A DNA stretch of 64,000 nucleotides from Chamaelirium japonicum (Eukaryota; Streptophyta; Magnoliopsida; Liliales; Melanthiaceae), in contig OX393552.1 of the NCBI GenBank assembly GCA_947650365.1, positions 22,378,012-22,442,011 on the forward strand, written 5' to 3'. Both the position numbers and the translations under genes were made by a program. This document shows, piece by piece, positions 9,739 to 21,577 of the stretch (within the stretch, counting starts at the first letter, position 1; the number at the start of each line of letters is the position of its first letter). The notes beneath the pieces are model-generated. The model searched no databases and was not told where the DNA came from. It worked only from the letters and a program-made list of their open reading frames with translations.

Positions 9739-10129
9739 CTAAATAGAGACGATTAGTATCCCATTCCCTTGCGAGTGACATAAACTCATGAACATACAAC
9801 ACATGACTGACCCTGTCCATGTTAAGGTGACATGCATCTCTGATCTGTAGAACATGCCTGATCCAAGGAGAAGTCCAGGGGTTAACAGCCTCATTGATCC
9901 ATATAGCGATCTATACGTTACGTTAAACCACAAAAACCCCCTCAGCAAGGGCTCTCCAAGCCCAAGAGCACTTGAATGAGAGTTTCCATTGCCAAATAAC
10001 ATTGGGAGATTGTATTTTAGGCGGACAAAGCGCACCTAGCCACAAATTATTGCCGACATGATTTAAAATCTGAAAAACCTTTTTTCCCATCATAGCCCTC
10101 CAAAACGGAACAAGCTTGCGAGTACCCAA
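9739..10129 (-). pseudogene. LINE zinc-binding RVT region, broken
   Basis: The segment KLVPFWRAMMGKKVF...NNLWLGALCPPKIQ and following frames fit the region between RT and RNase H in plant L1 elements (zf-RVT type). It is split over two frames. Confidence 0.6.
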
Positions 10130-10193
10130 TCCGCCAGACTCTTTGGGTCAACAAACAATGTCCCAATCGGTAAGGTATATTCCTTTAAGACCA

Positions 10194-11275
10194 TTATTCT
10201 TGGCCCAAAGAAATCTGTGGATTTCTTTTACAATAGTGTTCATTGTGGATATAGGAGCCCACATATTGGACATGAAGTACAAAGGCAAACTTTAAAGAAC
10301 AGACTTGATCAAGGCTACCCGGCCAAGGAAGGAGAGGAGATAGGCCTTCCACCCCAGAATCTTCTTGTGAATACGGGCGGTAAGAAAGTCGAAATCTTTC
10401 CCAGAAAGCCTTTTGATCGAAATGTGTGTACCCAGATACTTGAGGAGCCCGCAAGATTCCTGAACTCCCATACCCTAAGATAGAGTTACGGGTGTTAGGC
10501 ATGATGTTTTTCCAAAACAGGATGACAGATTTATGTAAATTAACTTTTTGCCCAAACAAATTGCAATAAGCTTGAACAATAAGGTATGGGGCAATAAGGC
10601 TTGACAATAAGGTTTAGGTAGAACTCCAAGTAGATTGCCCGTCGCCAACTGAGTGTTAATATTACGAATGAGAACATCAGAACCCATGATGAATAAGTAC
10701 AGGGCAAGAGGGTCGCCTTGCTGCAAACCACGCGAAGACCCAAACCATGGGGTAGGAGAGCCATTTAGAAGGATAGCAAATGAGGGTGAAGAGATACATC
10801 CCAAAATCCAGCGGTTCCATATAAGATGGAACCCCAGCCGAGATAGCACCAAGCCTATGAATTCCCAGGACATCCAATCGTAGGCATTGGTCATGTCCAA
10901 CTTGAGGGCCATGATATGTTTGTTACAATTCTCAGTGTCCATCGAGTGCAATTAATGCCTCTTGGGCAAGAAGGATATTATCAGAAATATTCCTCCCCTG
11001 AATAAACACACTCTGTTTTGGGAAAATTACTTAGGGAGAATCAGTTTTAGGTGAGTGATAAGAATCCTAGCCATAGTCTTGTACAGGATAGTGCAAAAGC
11101 TAATAGGCCAAAAGTGTTCCGGACGAGATGGATTGGTGATTTTAGGAATGAGGGCTATAAATGTGGCTTTCCAATTAGTCGGCATCCAACTAGTGTCAAA
11201 AAAGAACTCAGTGGCATAACAAAAATCTTCCCCAACCGCCTCCCAGTTAGTGGTAAAGAATTCGACAGAGTAACC
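10194..11275 (-). pseudogene. LINE reverse transcriptase, broken
   Basis: Segments in different frames carry RT signatures: NWKATFIALIPK (N-terminal, about 11200), ALKLDMTNAYDWMSWEF (motif with the first catalytic Asp, about 10900) and SRGLQQGDPLALYLFIMG (about 10720-10690). Further on is GQKVNLHKSV, close to the usual G-x-x-x-N-x-x-K-S motif. The Y/F-x-D-D catalytic box is not intact between the last two segments. The gene is broken by at least three frameshifts and cannot give an active enzyme. Confidence 0.88.
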
Positions 11276-12767
11276 TGTAGTTGCTCTTATGTCCTGAGCG
11301 TGGATTTTATGTATTAACATTAATAAAGATGACTTTGGTTATTATTTTAATTAGAATACTGCTTTGGTATATGTTAATTTATATGTAATAAAGAACCCTA
11401 GGGAACACAATAGGCTATTAAGGCATATATTGGGTCCATGCTTGGAAGACCTAGTAGATCGATTCTGTGTAGACCTAGAACTAGTTCATGGCTTTGGTGA
11501 TGTCAATCTCTTCACCGAGAATAAGCTGTTGGCAAGTAGAGGATGTGGTGAAGTCTCAACCATGGGAACGTGAGATTCCCATTCATCTGACCAAGCACGT
11601 TGATCGTGTTGAACATAAATCAAGACGGTGCACGGATCAGTATATCAGACCTGGTGCATAAACCATCTTACTACTATAGATAATCTATTCTCAACCCTGA
11701 GAGACTATGTACACTGAGCCATCCAGTTGAGTGATGCTTTAATGTGCCAACGTGTGCGGACTTTTCATAGTCTAATACCACGGTATGTTGGGTTACCCGG
11801 CTAGCGCTGGAGTTGCATGCAACCCCTATAAGTTATCCGACGTTCAGTAATGGATGAGTGGGTTTTGATGAGTTAATTTGTCCACACGATTAATCCAGGC
11901 CTAGTGGTTGTCAGTATGACTGATGTGTTCTGGATCCTAGGCATAGCACTAGAACGTGTGTGGTGTTATAGATGACAAGTCATTAAATTCTAGTCAAATG
12001 ATCGATCGAGTCTGATGGTGCTCCCCACCGCCCGAGTCGAATCATGACACCAGTAATAGGAGGGACTAAAGATTACCAAAGTATAGTAGAGAACATGGTT
12101 ACGAAGGAGTAACATAAGTTTAGGATCACTAGAGTTCAACTCGTGTCGCACTCTGGGTGCCTACACGGGTTAATTGGATTAGGGCTAATTAGCGACACTT
12201 TTGGTGTGTCACCGGAACAGTTAATCAGGGATTCGGTTGAAGCTAGAGATCTCGTACCCTGATGGTTCCACCTTGTCATTACGTATAGGAATTATTCCTC
12301 GACCCGGTTGGACACGTTAGATGCGAAGTAGCACGATGGAGCACAAGCGCGAAGCCTAAGAACCTAATTCATATGTCTTAAGGGGTTAAAAGGGTATTTT
12401 GGTAAGTACTGAAATATGACTTAGGTTCTTAACACATATGTTAAGGGGCTATTGGGGTATTTTGGTATTTATCTAATTTATATATTAAATATGAATCTTA
12501 AAATGAGCGAAATAATTTCAGGAGCTCATAGGCGTTGACGGAACTCGATTCCGACTAACATACCTCACTCTATCTCTTTATCAGCGGTATCCTGATATAA
12601 GGGTATTTTCATCTGAAGTGTCAAAGGGATAGGGGAAACCTTAACTGACCTGCCCTATCCCTCCCCCCTCATCCTTATTTTATAGGGGGTGGTCCTAGCT
12701 TGCTTGTGCAAGTAGGGGACCGGCCCTATAAGAAGATAGGGGAGGGGAAAGGCCAGCCCAAGTGCAA
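11276..12767 (+). mobile_element. Truncated or solo Copia LTR, same family as Copia D
   Basis: From TGTAGTTGCTC on, this aligns with the Copia D LTR (30236-32187) through many blocks, for example ATTAACATTAATAAAGATGA, CCATCTTACTACTATAGATA and GTCACCGGAACAGTTAATCA. The alignment fades after the GGCCGGCCCTA-like stretch at about 12720, so the last 450-500 bp of the LTR are missing. The sequence ends in TGCAACA at 12767. No matching target duplication and no internal domain was found. It abuts the LINE exactly at 11275. Confidence 0.85.
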
Positions 12768-12804
12768 CAAAAGATCAAATATCTTTTGTTGGGTTTGCTT
12801 TGAT

Positions 12805-13175
12805 TAGGGCTGGCAATTCTGGACCCGACACGACCCGACACAAAGTTAGTGGGTCTGGGTCTGGGTTAAACGGGTCGGATCGGTTCGGGTCTACCCGCAA
12901 TCCAATACTGTAGTATGTAGTACCAGTGGGTCTTATCGGGTCAGGTCGGGTCAAGTCGGATTGGGTCGGATCGGGTCGGGTCAACTGAATAGACCTGTGT
13001 GGTAAACGGGTCTAACGGGTCTTATTATGTCTACTCGTTTATAAAAGGGTCGGGTATGGGTTTAGTGTCTAGACACGATTAGTTAAACGTATCAGGTCCG
13101 GGTCTAGGGTTTTGGGCACGACCCAAAACTAGACACGACACAAACCCGACCCGACACGATCCATTGCCACCCCTA
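12805..13175. mobile_element. hAT-type MITE (371 bp) with 8-bp TSD
   Basis: The ends are TAGGGCTGGCAATTC and ATTGCCACCCCTA, forming imperfect terminal inverted repeats of about 13 bp. GCTTTGAT is duplicated at 12797-12804 and 13176-13183. An 8-bp duplication and TAGGG termini are hAT hallmarks. The interior is rich in GGGTC/GACCC words and has no transposase. Confidence 0.92.
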
Positions 13176-13261
13176 GCTTTGATACCTATTTATCTAGACA
13201 AACAAAAATTTTATAGTAATGACATCAATAATCAATATGGCTCTTATTCAGCTCTAGTTCT

Positions 13262-13830
13262 TGTTGGAATTTTGTTTAATTTTTTTATTCAATATTCTTT
13301 ATTAAAAGTTTCAAAACTCTTTGATGTTTTAACCTTTATTTGTTATTTAAATTCTTTACCGTTTTAGCTTTTATTTGGCCTGCATGTAACCACCCAATTT
13401 AGAGGATGGCTATTATACCTAGCCATTAAGCCTTTGTGGTAGTTATGTGGGGGTTATGGATTGTTGTATTTATAAATCAATCTAATCCTTTGAGAATGAG
13501 AGCTGGATTGTTTTCTTCTTCCTCCTCTAAGCCATGATATTTTTTTATTTTTTATCTTTAGATTTCTTTTTTATGAGCAACATAGATGAAGGGTTCTTGT
13601 GGCTCTCTACAATCGTGCACGTGGTGAGCATATTTCGGCAATGGGGGTTTATTGTACCTTGGGGTCAGATTAGCCAATAAACCCGCACGTGGGGGGGCAA
13701 TCAAGATCTTAGGGCAACGATTACGCACCTCAAATCCAGGCCAGAAAAATATCTTTTATTTTTATCTTTTTTATTATTTAATTACAGTAAATAATACTTT
13801 AAAATATAATTTTGAAATATTTATCCAACA
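13262..13830 (+). repeat. 5' LTR of the 3.5-kb element (569 bp)
   Basis: Starts TGTTGGAATT and ends CCAACA. It differs from the 3' copy by a moderate number of substitutions. The open frames inside it are not coding. Confidence 0.88.
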
Positions 13831-16179
13831 ATCTAAGATCTTGATTTTGCTTTATCTTCATATATGTTAGAAAGAATATATGAAAAAGAAGCTTATATGC
13901 TATTTGTGTATCATCACATAATATTGTATTATAAAGTTTTACTTGCAATATAAACTGGTGTGAAATTCTAAGAACAAAGTTGCAATTATAAAAAATTCAA
14001 AAAATATACTTCCTTTGATGTGATTGCGCATTATCAAATTTAAATTTGGACTCATGCTTAACACATTTAGGAATCTTTCCGTCTTTTCAAAATGGTTTGG
14101 TTTTACCTTTACGCTAACAATTGAATTACATGTATCTACTACATCACTCAGGTTGTTTATTGTATAGATCAAATAAAGTTTATTCATTATTGTTCTCATG
14201 GATTTTCTAAGCATGTTTTCAAATCTTTTAAGTCATAAGTATGTTGAAATGTATAAGCTAACTCCTCTCATGTTCACAAACATTCACGTGCTTTCTACTA
14301 GTGATTGCTTCTTGCAATTACTTTATGTTTATTTATGGTAGTCTAAGTGGTTGGTTGACTCCATAATATCCTTTCTTTATACTACTTGATAAATGATCAT
14401 AAAATTATAGTTTTTAGGTTTGAAGACGTTTTCCTTTCAATGTGATCTCAACTATAACGTTCTTGATTTAAGTTGTTAACTGAGTGTACGCATATTTACT
14501 GGTATATGTTTCCTACCTAAAGTTGTTATTTAGCACCAAGATTGTTAAGTCGTTGAACGTAATTGATCCAGTTTCGAGTGGATCATCGTTTCATCGGCCT
14601 CTCATCTCGATCCGTCGCTCTTGAATTCCTTGCCTTATGTAATGTTTTACTGAACTCAAACCCAACAAACTCCACAACGCCCACTAGGTCGCTCTCCGTC
14701 TCCATCGGCATAACCCAGGGTATTGCTTGTCATGGGACCAGTGCAAATTTTGAATTGAAATAAGCATAGAGATATAAAATCTGATCTGATGGCACCCACC
14801 GATATTGATGTAAGTGATCACTACCATCCAAGTTCAGGCTATCATTCTAACTTGACAAAGTTTATATATGTGACACACTGACACATTTCACCTTTTAAAA
14901 TTAGTTCAGTTCTGAAAAGCTTCTTTAGCATCTCTATTTTACATAATGTTTTACAATGCCTTTTTTTTAATGATACTAGTTATGTCGTATACATAATTAA
15001 GATCTTATTCATCTTTTTTGTGTTGTTAAAATCACAAGAATTAGTCATGAATTAGATATACTAGTAATCTTTAACATGTCTAGATTGTATTCTTCCGAGA
15101 ATAGAACTAATATCCATGCATATATACTTCTAGGTGTTATAGTCAGGCTATAAATTTTGACTTTATTTTCTTTGGGAAAAAAAAAATTTGCATACTCCCA
15201 GTAAAAGTATGTTGATCTGTGACATTAATAGACGCTCTAAATTTTATTTTAGCAAGATTCTATATGTGACTTTTATTCATATAAGTATCTCCAGGGAAGT
15301 AATAAAAGGATATAATCAAAATCCTATTATGTCAAAATGTGGGGGTGCCCAACGAGGGTATGAACTATAAATTTCAAAAGAAAAGTTCTTAAGATAGCAA
15401 ATGGTTCTTCAGTGTGATATATGTTATTTTATGATCTAACGAATTAAATGAGCAGGAACACCTACGTAAATGTATATTAGAGGACATCTCATAGCAATTC
15501 AATATAAAGTGAAATTTAAAAAAATCAGTTAATTACTTGACTGGTTATTTGACCGAAAGGTCATTCTAGGAGTTGAGTTCTAGAATCATCGAGGGGGATG
15601 GGATAAGCCCATTAAATAGGCACCTCCGATAGAAACCTTACCTCTGTGATTAGAGATCATATGAAGGAGGTTCAAAGGGTAGAAACAAGCCAGAGTAGGT
15701 GTCTAGTGGGAGAGCACAATCCTGCGGAGTATAACTCATTCTCGTCCCTATTATGAGGTGCTCTCATGTGTGATGGTTCAGGTTTAGATTTATTCTCTTA
15801 ATGAGCCCTAAATAAGATTTTGCGGGGTACTACTCCGTTGCAGGTACCCTTGGAGGACTCACCGATGTGAGAGTAGGTATGGGGCCGCGACTATAGGAAT
15901 AGGGCTATTCCTTAGAAACTCTCATGAAGAAGCAAGGTATCAGCACATGGCCGATAACGTACTAACCCGCGAACCCTAATTCTTATGTACTATGTGTGTG
16001 ATAGTTCAAGTCTGATCCAAGGGAAGCTTGGTTCAAGACCTAGTTCACCTCGCTTTCCCCAGACCAAACTTTTAACACTAAGTGTTGGTTCAAGTCGGAA
16101 GACACCTTCACCGATTGCATAGTACATAGTTGCCCATAATTTTTTTTTGAGTTTTAGAGTTTTGAACTTTGTGGGGGAT

Positions 16180-16750
16180 TGTTTGAATTTTGTTTAATTT
16201 TTTTTATTCAATATTCTTTATTAAAAGTTTCAAAACTCTTTAATGTTTTAACATTTATTTGTCATTTAAATTCTTTACCGTTTCAGCTTTTATTTGGCTT
16301 GCATGTAACCACCCAATTTAGAGGATATCTATTACACTTAGCCATTAAGCCTTTATGGTAGTTATGTGGGGTTTATGGATTGTTTTATTTATAAATCAAT
16401 CCAATCCTTTGAGAAAAAGAACTGAATTATTTTCTTCTTCCTCCTCTAAGCCATGATATTATTTTATTTTTTATCTTTAGATTTCTCTTTTATGGGCAAC
16501 ATAGATGAATGGTTCTTGTGGCTCTCTACGGTCGTGCACGTGGTGAGCATATCCCGGCAATGGGGGTTAATTGTACCTTGGGGTCGGATTAGCCAATCAA
16601 CCTGCACGTGGGGAGGCAATCAAGATCTTAGGGCAGCGATTACGCGCCTTGAACCCAGGCCAAGAAAATCTCTTTTATTTTTATCTTTTTTATTATTTAA
16701 TTACTGCAAATAATATCTTTAAAATATAATTTTGAAATATTTATTCAACA
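16180..16750 (+). repeat. 3' LTR of the 3.5-kb element (571 bp)
   Basis: Starts TGTTTGAATT (one change from the 5' copy) and ends TTCAACA. It is preceded by the polypurine-like GTGGGGGAT. Confidence 0.88.
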
Positions 16751-17068
16751 GTTCGATCCTTAAAGAGTAGGGCTATGGTCCATTATTTTTTGGGCGTGAA
16801 GGGCTAGGACCAAGCTAGAGAATGCCCACTAGAACAAAAGGTCGGGTCCGATTTGACCCCAACCTTGCTAGACCTAGGTGTTGAAGCAGGATTGCTCGTC
16901 CCAACTGTCCACACATAATTATCCACCTCCCTGTCCCACTGGCTTCTGAACCACCCCCACACTTGTGCCAAACAACTGGGAACATAGGTGCATGCTCTTA
17001 TGCACTAAAGCAAGGGATGGGCTACAACTCTTCCTAAATAGACACTCACACCTAGCCTTCCACATGAG

Positions 17069-17427
17069 TAGGGCGTGTGCATGGGTTCGAAACCAACCTA
17101 TTTGGGCAAAACCCAAACCGATCCAACCTTGGTCGATTTTGAGGATTTTCAATCCAATCCAAACCGAACTAAGATTGGAATCCAATCGAATCCAATTAAA
17201 GTCAGTTTGAATTGAATTGGATAGTCGGTTTAGGCTTTGGACCATGTTTTTATTGGGCTCCCCCCCCCCTCTCTTTTCTATTAGGACTTAGTTCAAACTT
17301 AAAAAATAATAATTATTATCAAATCATTAGGCCTAAATATGATTTTTAACTAATTTTGAGTCATCCTATAGTATTGCAATGGTTATTGGTAGCAAAGGTA
17401 TATAAGGACATATGGTTTATTTAATAA

Positions 17428-17488
<61 letters not shown>

Positions 17489-17667
17489 GGTTCGGTTCGG
17501 TTTATGTTGGTTTTGAATTTACCAATTCGTCAACGATCCAATCATATCTGTTTTTTAAAAACCCAATCCGATCCGATCTAGTGAATGAGTCGAAACCGAT
17601 TAAAATTAGTTGGTTTGGTTTGGTTTGGTCGGTTTGATCGGTTTGGTTTGGATCCTGCACACCATTA
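17069..17667. mobile_element. hAT-like non-autonomous element with (TA)n core
   Basis: It starts TAGGGCGTGTGCATGG and ends CCTGCACACCATTA, an imperfect inverted pair. The interior has the GGTTCGGTT/AACCGA repeat style of such elements and an AT dinucleotide run (17433-17485). The 8-bp duplication is not clear: CACATGAG before the element resembles CACATGGC at 17675, a few bases beyond the apparent end. Confidence 0.6.
17433..17485. repeat. (TA)n microsatellite
   Basis: About 26 TA units inside the hAT-like element at 17069-17667. Confidence 0.9.
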
Positions 17668-18004
17668 AACGAGTCACATGGCAACACCCAGGAGCTCATT
17701 CGGAACTGGATTACGATTGAGACGCTCCGCTCCAAATGCCGGTGTTAGAAGCACACCGCTATAAAGATTGAACCCATTTATTTGCATGAAACACTATCAG
17801 AACTCGGCTCTGCGGCAAGACAAAAACATATGACATATACCGTCTTCCGACACCCCACATCACGAGCGACCAGAAAATCCAAACCCAAGACGCTGCTTTA
17901 GCAGAGATACCATCGGAAAGGCCCGTGTAACACCTTCCATAAAAAAGATGCAGACGAGGGGGAATCCACAGTTGCCACAATTGCGCCCCCCCCCAACCCA
18001 CAAC

Positions 18005-18552
18005 TAGGGGTGGCAATGGGTCGGATTCGTGTCATGTCTAGCTTCGGGTCGTGTCCAAAACCCCTAGATCCGGACCCGATCCGTTTAACTAATCGTGTCT
18101 AGATTCTAAACCCATACCCGACCCGCTTATAAACGGATAGACCCGATAAGACCCGTTTACCGCACGGGTCTATTCAGTTGACCCAATCCGACTCGACCCG
18201 ACCTGACCCGATAGATCCGCTAATACTATATATTACAGTATCGGATTATGGGTAGACCCGATCCGACACGACCCGTTGAATTTTAAACGGGTCTTCCTAG
18301 GTCTAAACCCACAACTAGGGGTGGCAATGGGTCGGGTTCGTGTCATGTCTAGCGTCGGGTCGTGTCCAAAACACCTAGACCCGGACCCGATCCGTTTAAC
18401 TAATCGTGTCCATACCCTAAACTCGGACCCGACCCGATTATAAACGGGTCTATCGTGTCGACCCGTTAACAACCCGAACCCGTTTAACCCTGACCTAGAC
18501 CCACTTACATCGTGTCGGGTCTGTCGTGTCGGGTCCAAAATTGCCAGCCCTA
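18005..18552. mobile_element. hAT-type MITE, partial tandem double copy, 8-bp TSD
   Basis: It starts TAGGGGTGGCAATGGG and ends AATTGCCAGCCCTA, in the opposite orientation to the copy at 12805. CCCACAAC flanks it at 17997-18004 and 18553-18560 and occurs a third time at 18308-18315, directly before a second TAGGGGTGGCAATGGG. The element is therefore a truncated copy followed by a fuller copy, with the target sequence repeated between them. No coding capacity. Confidence 0.9.
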
Positions 18553-18708
18553 CCCACAACGTCCCTTGACGTCTGCCCAAGATCCTACCGCAATATATTG
18601 AGCATTCGATCATACCGTCACCCTATACTTAGCATGTATCCAACGCTTCTCCTCCGTAGTAGCAGTTAACATGTAAACTAAGGTAGTGACATCCTGCTGA
18701 GTCCGAAC

Positions 18709-19148
18709 TAGGGCTGGCAATTTCGGACCCGACACGAAGTTAGCGGATCTGGGTCAGGGCTAAACGGGTTCGGGTCAGAAATAGGTCTACACGGTAGACC
18801 CGTTTAACAAACGGGTCGGGTCCCGGTTTAGGGTCTGGACACGGTAGACCTGGGAAGACCAGTTTAAAATTCAACAAGTCATGTCGGCTCTACCCACAAT
18901 ACGATGCTGTAATGTATAGTAGCAGCGGGTCTATCGGGTCAAGTCGGGTCGAGTCGGATCGGGTCAACTGAATAGACCCGTGTGGTTAATGGGTCATACC
19001 GGGTCTACCCGTTTATTAGCGGGTCGGGTACGGTTTTAGGATCTAGACATGATTAGTTAAACGGATCAGATACGGGTCTAGGGGTTTTGGACACGACCGA
19101 AACTAGACACGACGCGAACCCGACACGACATGACCATTGACACCCCTA
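18709..19148. mobile_element. hAT-type MITE, same family
   Basis: It starts TAGGGCTGGCAATTTC and ends CATTGACACCCCTA. Flanks GTCCGAAC (18701-18708) and GTGCGAAC (19149-19156) match at 7 of 8 positions. The interior is rich in GGGTC words like the other copies; no transposase. Confidence 0.88.
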
Positions 19149-19234
19149 GTGCGAACATGTGGGAATGCTTGAATTTGGAATATCATTATTTTATTTAAGG
19201 AAGATAATATACGTGGATTTTGTTCTAAACAATG

Positions 19235-19412
19235 GATAATTTACCAACACTGACTATTATGATTGCCATTTAACTCTAGAGGTTTTTCCTTAAATGACAA
19301 CCAACTTTGTTGTATTGCTCAAACTAGATGCAGAGTTCAAAACAATTACTTTTATGATCGTTAAACTTTATTGGATAACTGACAATCATAATAGTCAGTA
19401 TAGGTAAATTAC
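19235..19412. repeat. Inverted repeat around the left end of the foldback-like element
   Basis: Arms 19235-19267 and 19380-19412 are reverse complements at about 29 of 33 positions (core CACTGACTATTATGATTG). The pair brackets the left terminal repeat, so either the end is itself palindromic or a separate small element sits here. Confidence 0.75.
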
Positions 19413-21308
19413 TTCTTTCGTGAAACTAATAGTCCCAAGAGCAACTAGCTTCTTATGTTGAGTTGCGTTTTAAACTTGAATGCCCTTCGACGAAACAAAG
19501 GAAAAGTGAACTCCCGACAACCTCCTAAACACTTTTGACAAGGGTTCCGTTGCAAGAAAGAGCACAAGTAGTGAGGTTTTAGTGACCTACGATGAAGGAA
19601 TAGAGAAATAAAACTCTCAGTGACTTTCTGACGATCTCTGACGAAATAATGAAGAAAGAAAACCCCCGACAACCTCTCAAAGACCTCCGACAAGGTTTTA
19701 TTGCAAGAAAGAGCACAAGTGGTGGGGTTTCCGGTGACCTCTGACGAAGGAATAGAGAAATAAAACTTCTAACACCTTCCCGATGATCTCCGACAAAATA
19801 ATGGAGAAAGTAAACCATCGACAACCTCCGATAAGAGTTCGATGGTGAGAAAGAATACAAGTACATGGGATTTTGTATTTGGTAACCTTCGGCGAAGGAA
19901 TGGAGAAAACATGCTCCTGATGACAAAATGCAACAAAACCTATCAAAAAAATACAATAAAAAACGTAACTCATTGCATTTTGGTGTATTTTTTGTTTGTA
20001 TTTTGGTTGTGTTTTATCGTTGGGTGTTGTTTTCTCCATTTTTTTTTATCAGAGGTCGTCGAAAAGTCATCGGTAGGGGCGGAGCCATATAGGGCCCAAG
20101 TGGGCATCTGCCCCTTGAATATTTGGATCTCAAGGAAGCCACACATCTCTTTTAGGCCAAGAGATAAAGTACTGTGTGTTGCTTCCCCCTACTAGCCAGT
20201 TATCTCATTGATGCCCCACCTAATAGCCAGCTATCCCATTGTCTATAAATTAAGTAGTCTAATCTCGGTTGATGTGTTCGAATATGTCCATTTATTTTAA
20301 AGAAATAATGAAACCATCATTATCTCAATCTTTGTTAGCCTTCACATTGGGTATCCTCGTGTGAGATTCCAGTCCTTTGAGAGGATCATTATGCAATCAG
20401 GACTGTCAGATGGATAGAGTAGCTCTTTCGGGTAAATTGTTGCTGCCCTTGCTTTTGGCCTAACCGTGGTCAGCCATGTCGTCCAAAAGAGAGGGCATAA
20501 TGGGGACTACACTTGCTACCAAACTACACTTTTCCATTATGCCCTATTTTTCCCGCCGCCGACGTACGATAGGCTCTCGATGCTACAGAGCCTCAAGTGG
20601 GGACCACATAGCCCCTCCACCCCTCGTCGTGGCTTCACGGAATCACATACTAGAGTCGATCATCTGATCTTAATGAACTGCTTTGATTTATTAGATGATG
20701 CCACCTTAGCCCATCCCTCTTAGTTTTAATTTTCTATTCTTTTTGTCGGAGGTCACCGAAAACGTCACTACTTGTGCTCATTCTTGCAACGGAACCATTG
20801 TCGGAGGTTGTCGAGCGTTTTCTTTTTTCATTATTTCGCTAGAGGACGTTGGAAAGCCGCCATGAGTTTTATTTCACTATTCCTTCACCAGCCATCATAA
20901 AAAATTCCTTACTTATGCTCTTTATTGCAACGAAACCCTTCTCGTAGGCCTTTAGGTGGTCACCGAGAGTTCTCTTTCCCTATTGTTTTGCCAAAACGCC
21001 ACTACTTGCATTTTTCCTTGCCACTAAACCATTGTTATAGGTCACTAGAAGATGGTCGGGAGTTTATGTACTTTTCTCATTATTTTGCCCGAGTGCACCC
21101 GAGTTTGAAACGTAACTAAACTTAAAAAACTGAATTTTGAAATCTACATGTGCAAAATAAGAGGTGATTTGATGTTTTGGGCATTTTCATCACAAATGAA
21201 TAAAGTATGAATACATGAGTGGTTTTTCACATGCTGGTGGTCACAAAAGTAATATTGTCGAGCGCTGTGGCAATACGACAAACTTGGTGGTCATTTAGGA
21301 AAACTCTA
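19277..21308. mobile_element. Foldback-like or Mutator-like element with inverted subrepeat arms
   Basis: Terminal inverted repeats of about 90 bp are seen: 19277-19365 (TAGAGGTTTTTCCTTAAATG...) and the complement of about 21215-21308 (...CATTTAGGAAAACTCTA), roughly 70-75% alike. Inside, the left arm (about 19480-19960) holds three units of 150-152 bp starting near 19514, 19664 and 19816 (ACAACCTCC...GCAAGAAAGAGCACAAGT). The right arm (20740-21110) holds related units in inverted orientation (...GTGCTCATTCTTGCAAC...GGAGGTTGTCG). The middle has no transposase; a TAGGGGCGGAGCC start at about 20074 may be another small element. A clear target duplication was not found. The minus-strand open frames in the left arm are repeat by-products. 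Confidence 0.7.
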
Positions 21309-21569
21309 TGGTATGTTCTTATGAGAATTTGAAATCCAAGGTGATTTTTAGTAAATTTATAGCCTACGCTCCCATCTATGAGACCTGGTGTATGGTTCTC
21401 ATTTTGTTTAGCATCCTGAAATCAGATTACAATTCTTCAATGAGGTTTCGCACGAAGGTTTATCATGCCTATAAACGAGATTCCTTCAGCAATACTTCAG
21501 CCTTACAACCTACCCATTGGTCTCAACATTGCTTTCCACTTACAAGCAGGGCTGTCAATGACTTACTCA
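21309..21569. other. Unassigned intergenic sequence
   Basis: No element ends or recognisable domain. The open frames here are short and unlike known proteins. Confidence 0.4.
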
Positions 21570-21577
21570 GTCATGGT

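Larger units (their letters stand above)
8490..11275 (-). mobile_element. LINE (L1-type) non-LTR retrotransposon, 5'-truncated and decayed
   Basis: On the minus strand, in the order expected for a plant L1 element, come the reverse transcriptase (about 11275-10194), a zinc-binding RVT region (about 10129-9739) and an RNase H domain (about 9176-8640). The T-rich tract at 8486-8505 is the complement of a poly(A) tail, placing the 3' end there. The element stops at 11275, inside the N-terminal part of RT, where a Copia LTR begins; the endonuclease and ORF1 are missing. Many stops and frameshifts break the coding sequence. No target-site duplication was identified. Confidence 0.88.
13262..16750 (+). 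mobile_element. Non-autonomous LTR retrotransposon (3.5 kb), no coding capacity
   Basis: LTRs of about 570 bp lie at 13262-13830 and 16180-16750. They begin TGTTGGAATTTTG and end TTATCCAACA, giving a short inverted repeat (TGTTGGA/TCCAACA). A purine-rich TTTGTGGGGGAT precedes the 3' LTR. Flanks are GTTCT (13257-13261) and GTTCG (16751-16755), a 5-bp duplication with one mismatch. The interior (13831-16179) shows no retroviral domain and no standard primer site I can name. A region at about 15560-16130 has the look of an untranslated 3' region. It would need enzymes from another element. Confidence 0.88.
16920..17995 (-). pseudogene. LINE remnant (zinc-binding RVT region), interrupted
   Basis: On the minus strand, CGVSEDGICHMFLSCRRAEF (about 17870-17810) has the Cys/His spacing of the zf-RVT region of plant LINEs. 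MWKARCECLFRKSC (about 17063-17022) fits the segment that follows it. The two parts are separated by a hAT-like insertion (17069-17667). Stops and frameshifts are present. The assignment is by motif shape only. Confidence 0.5.

Noticed and set aside
19445-20039. Minus-strand open frames rich in Phe/Leu/Ser with internal repeats
   Set aside because: The repeats reflect the 150-bp subrepeats of the foldback-like element; the frames overlap each other and change phase between units.
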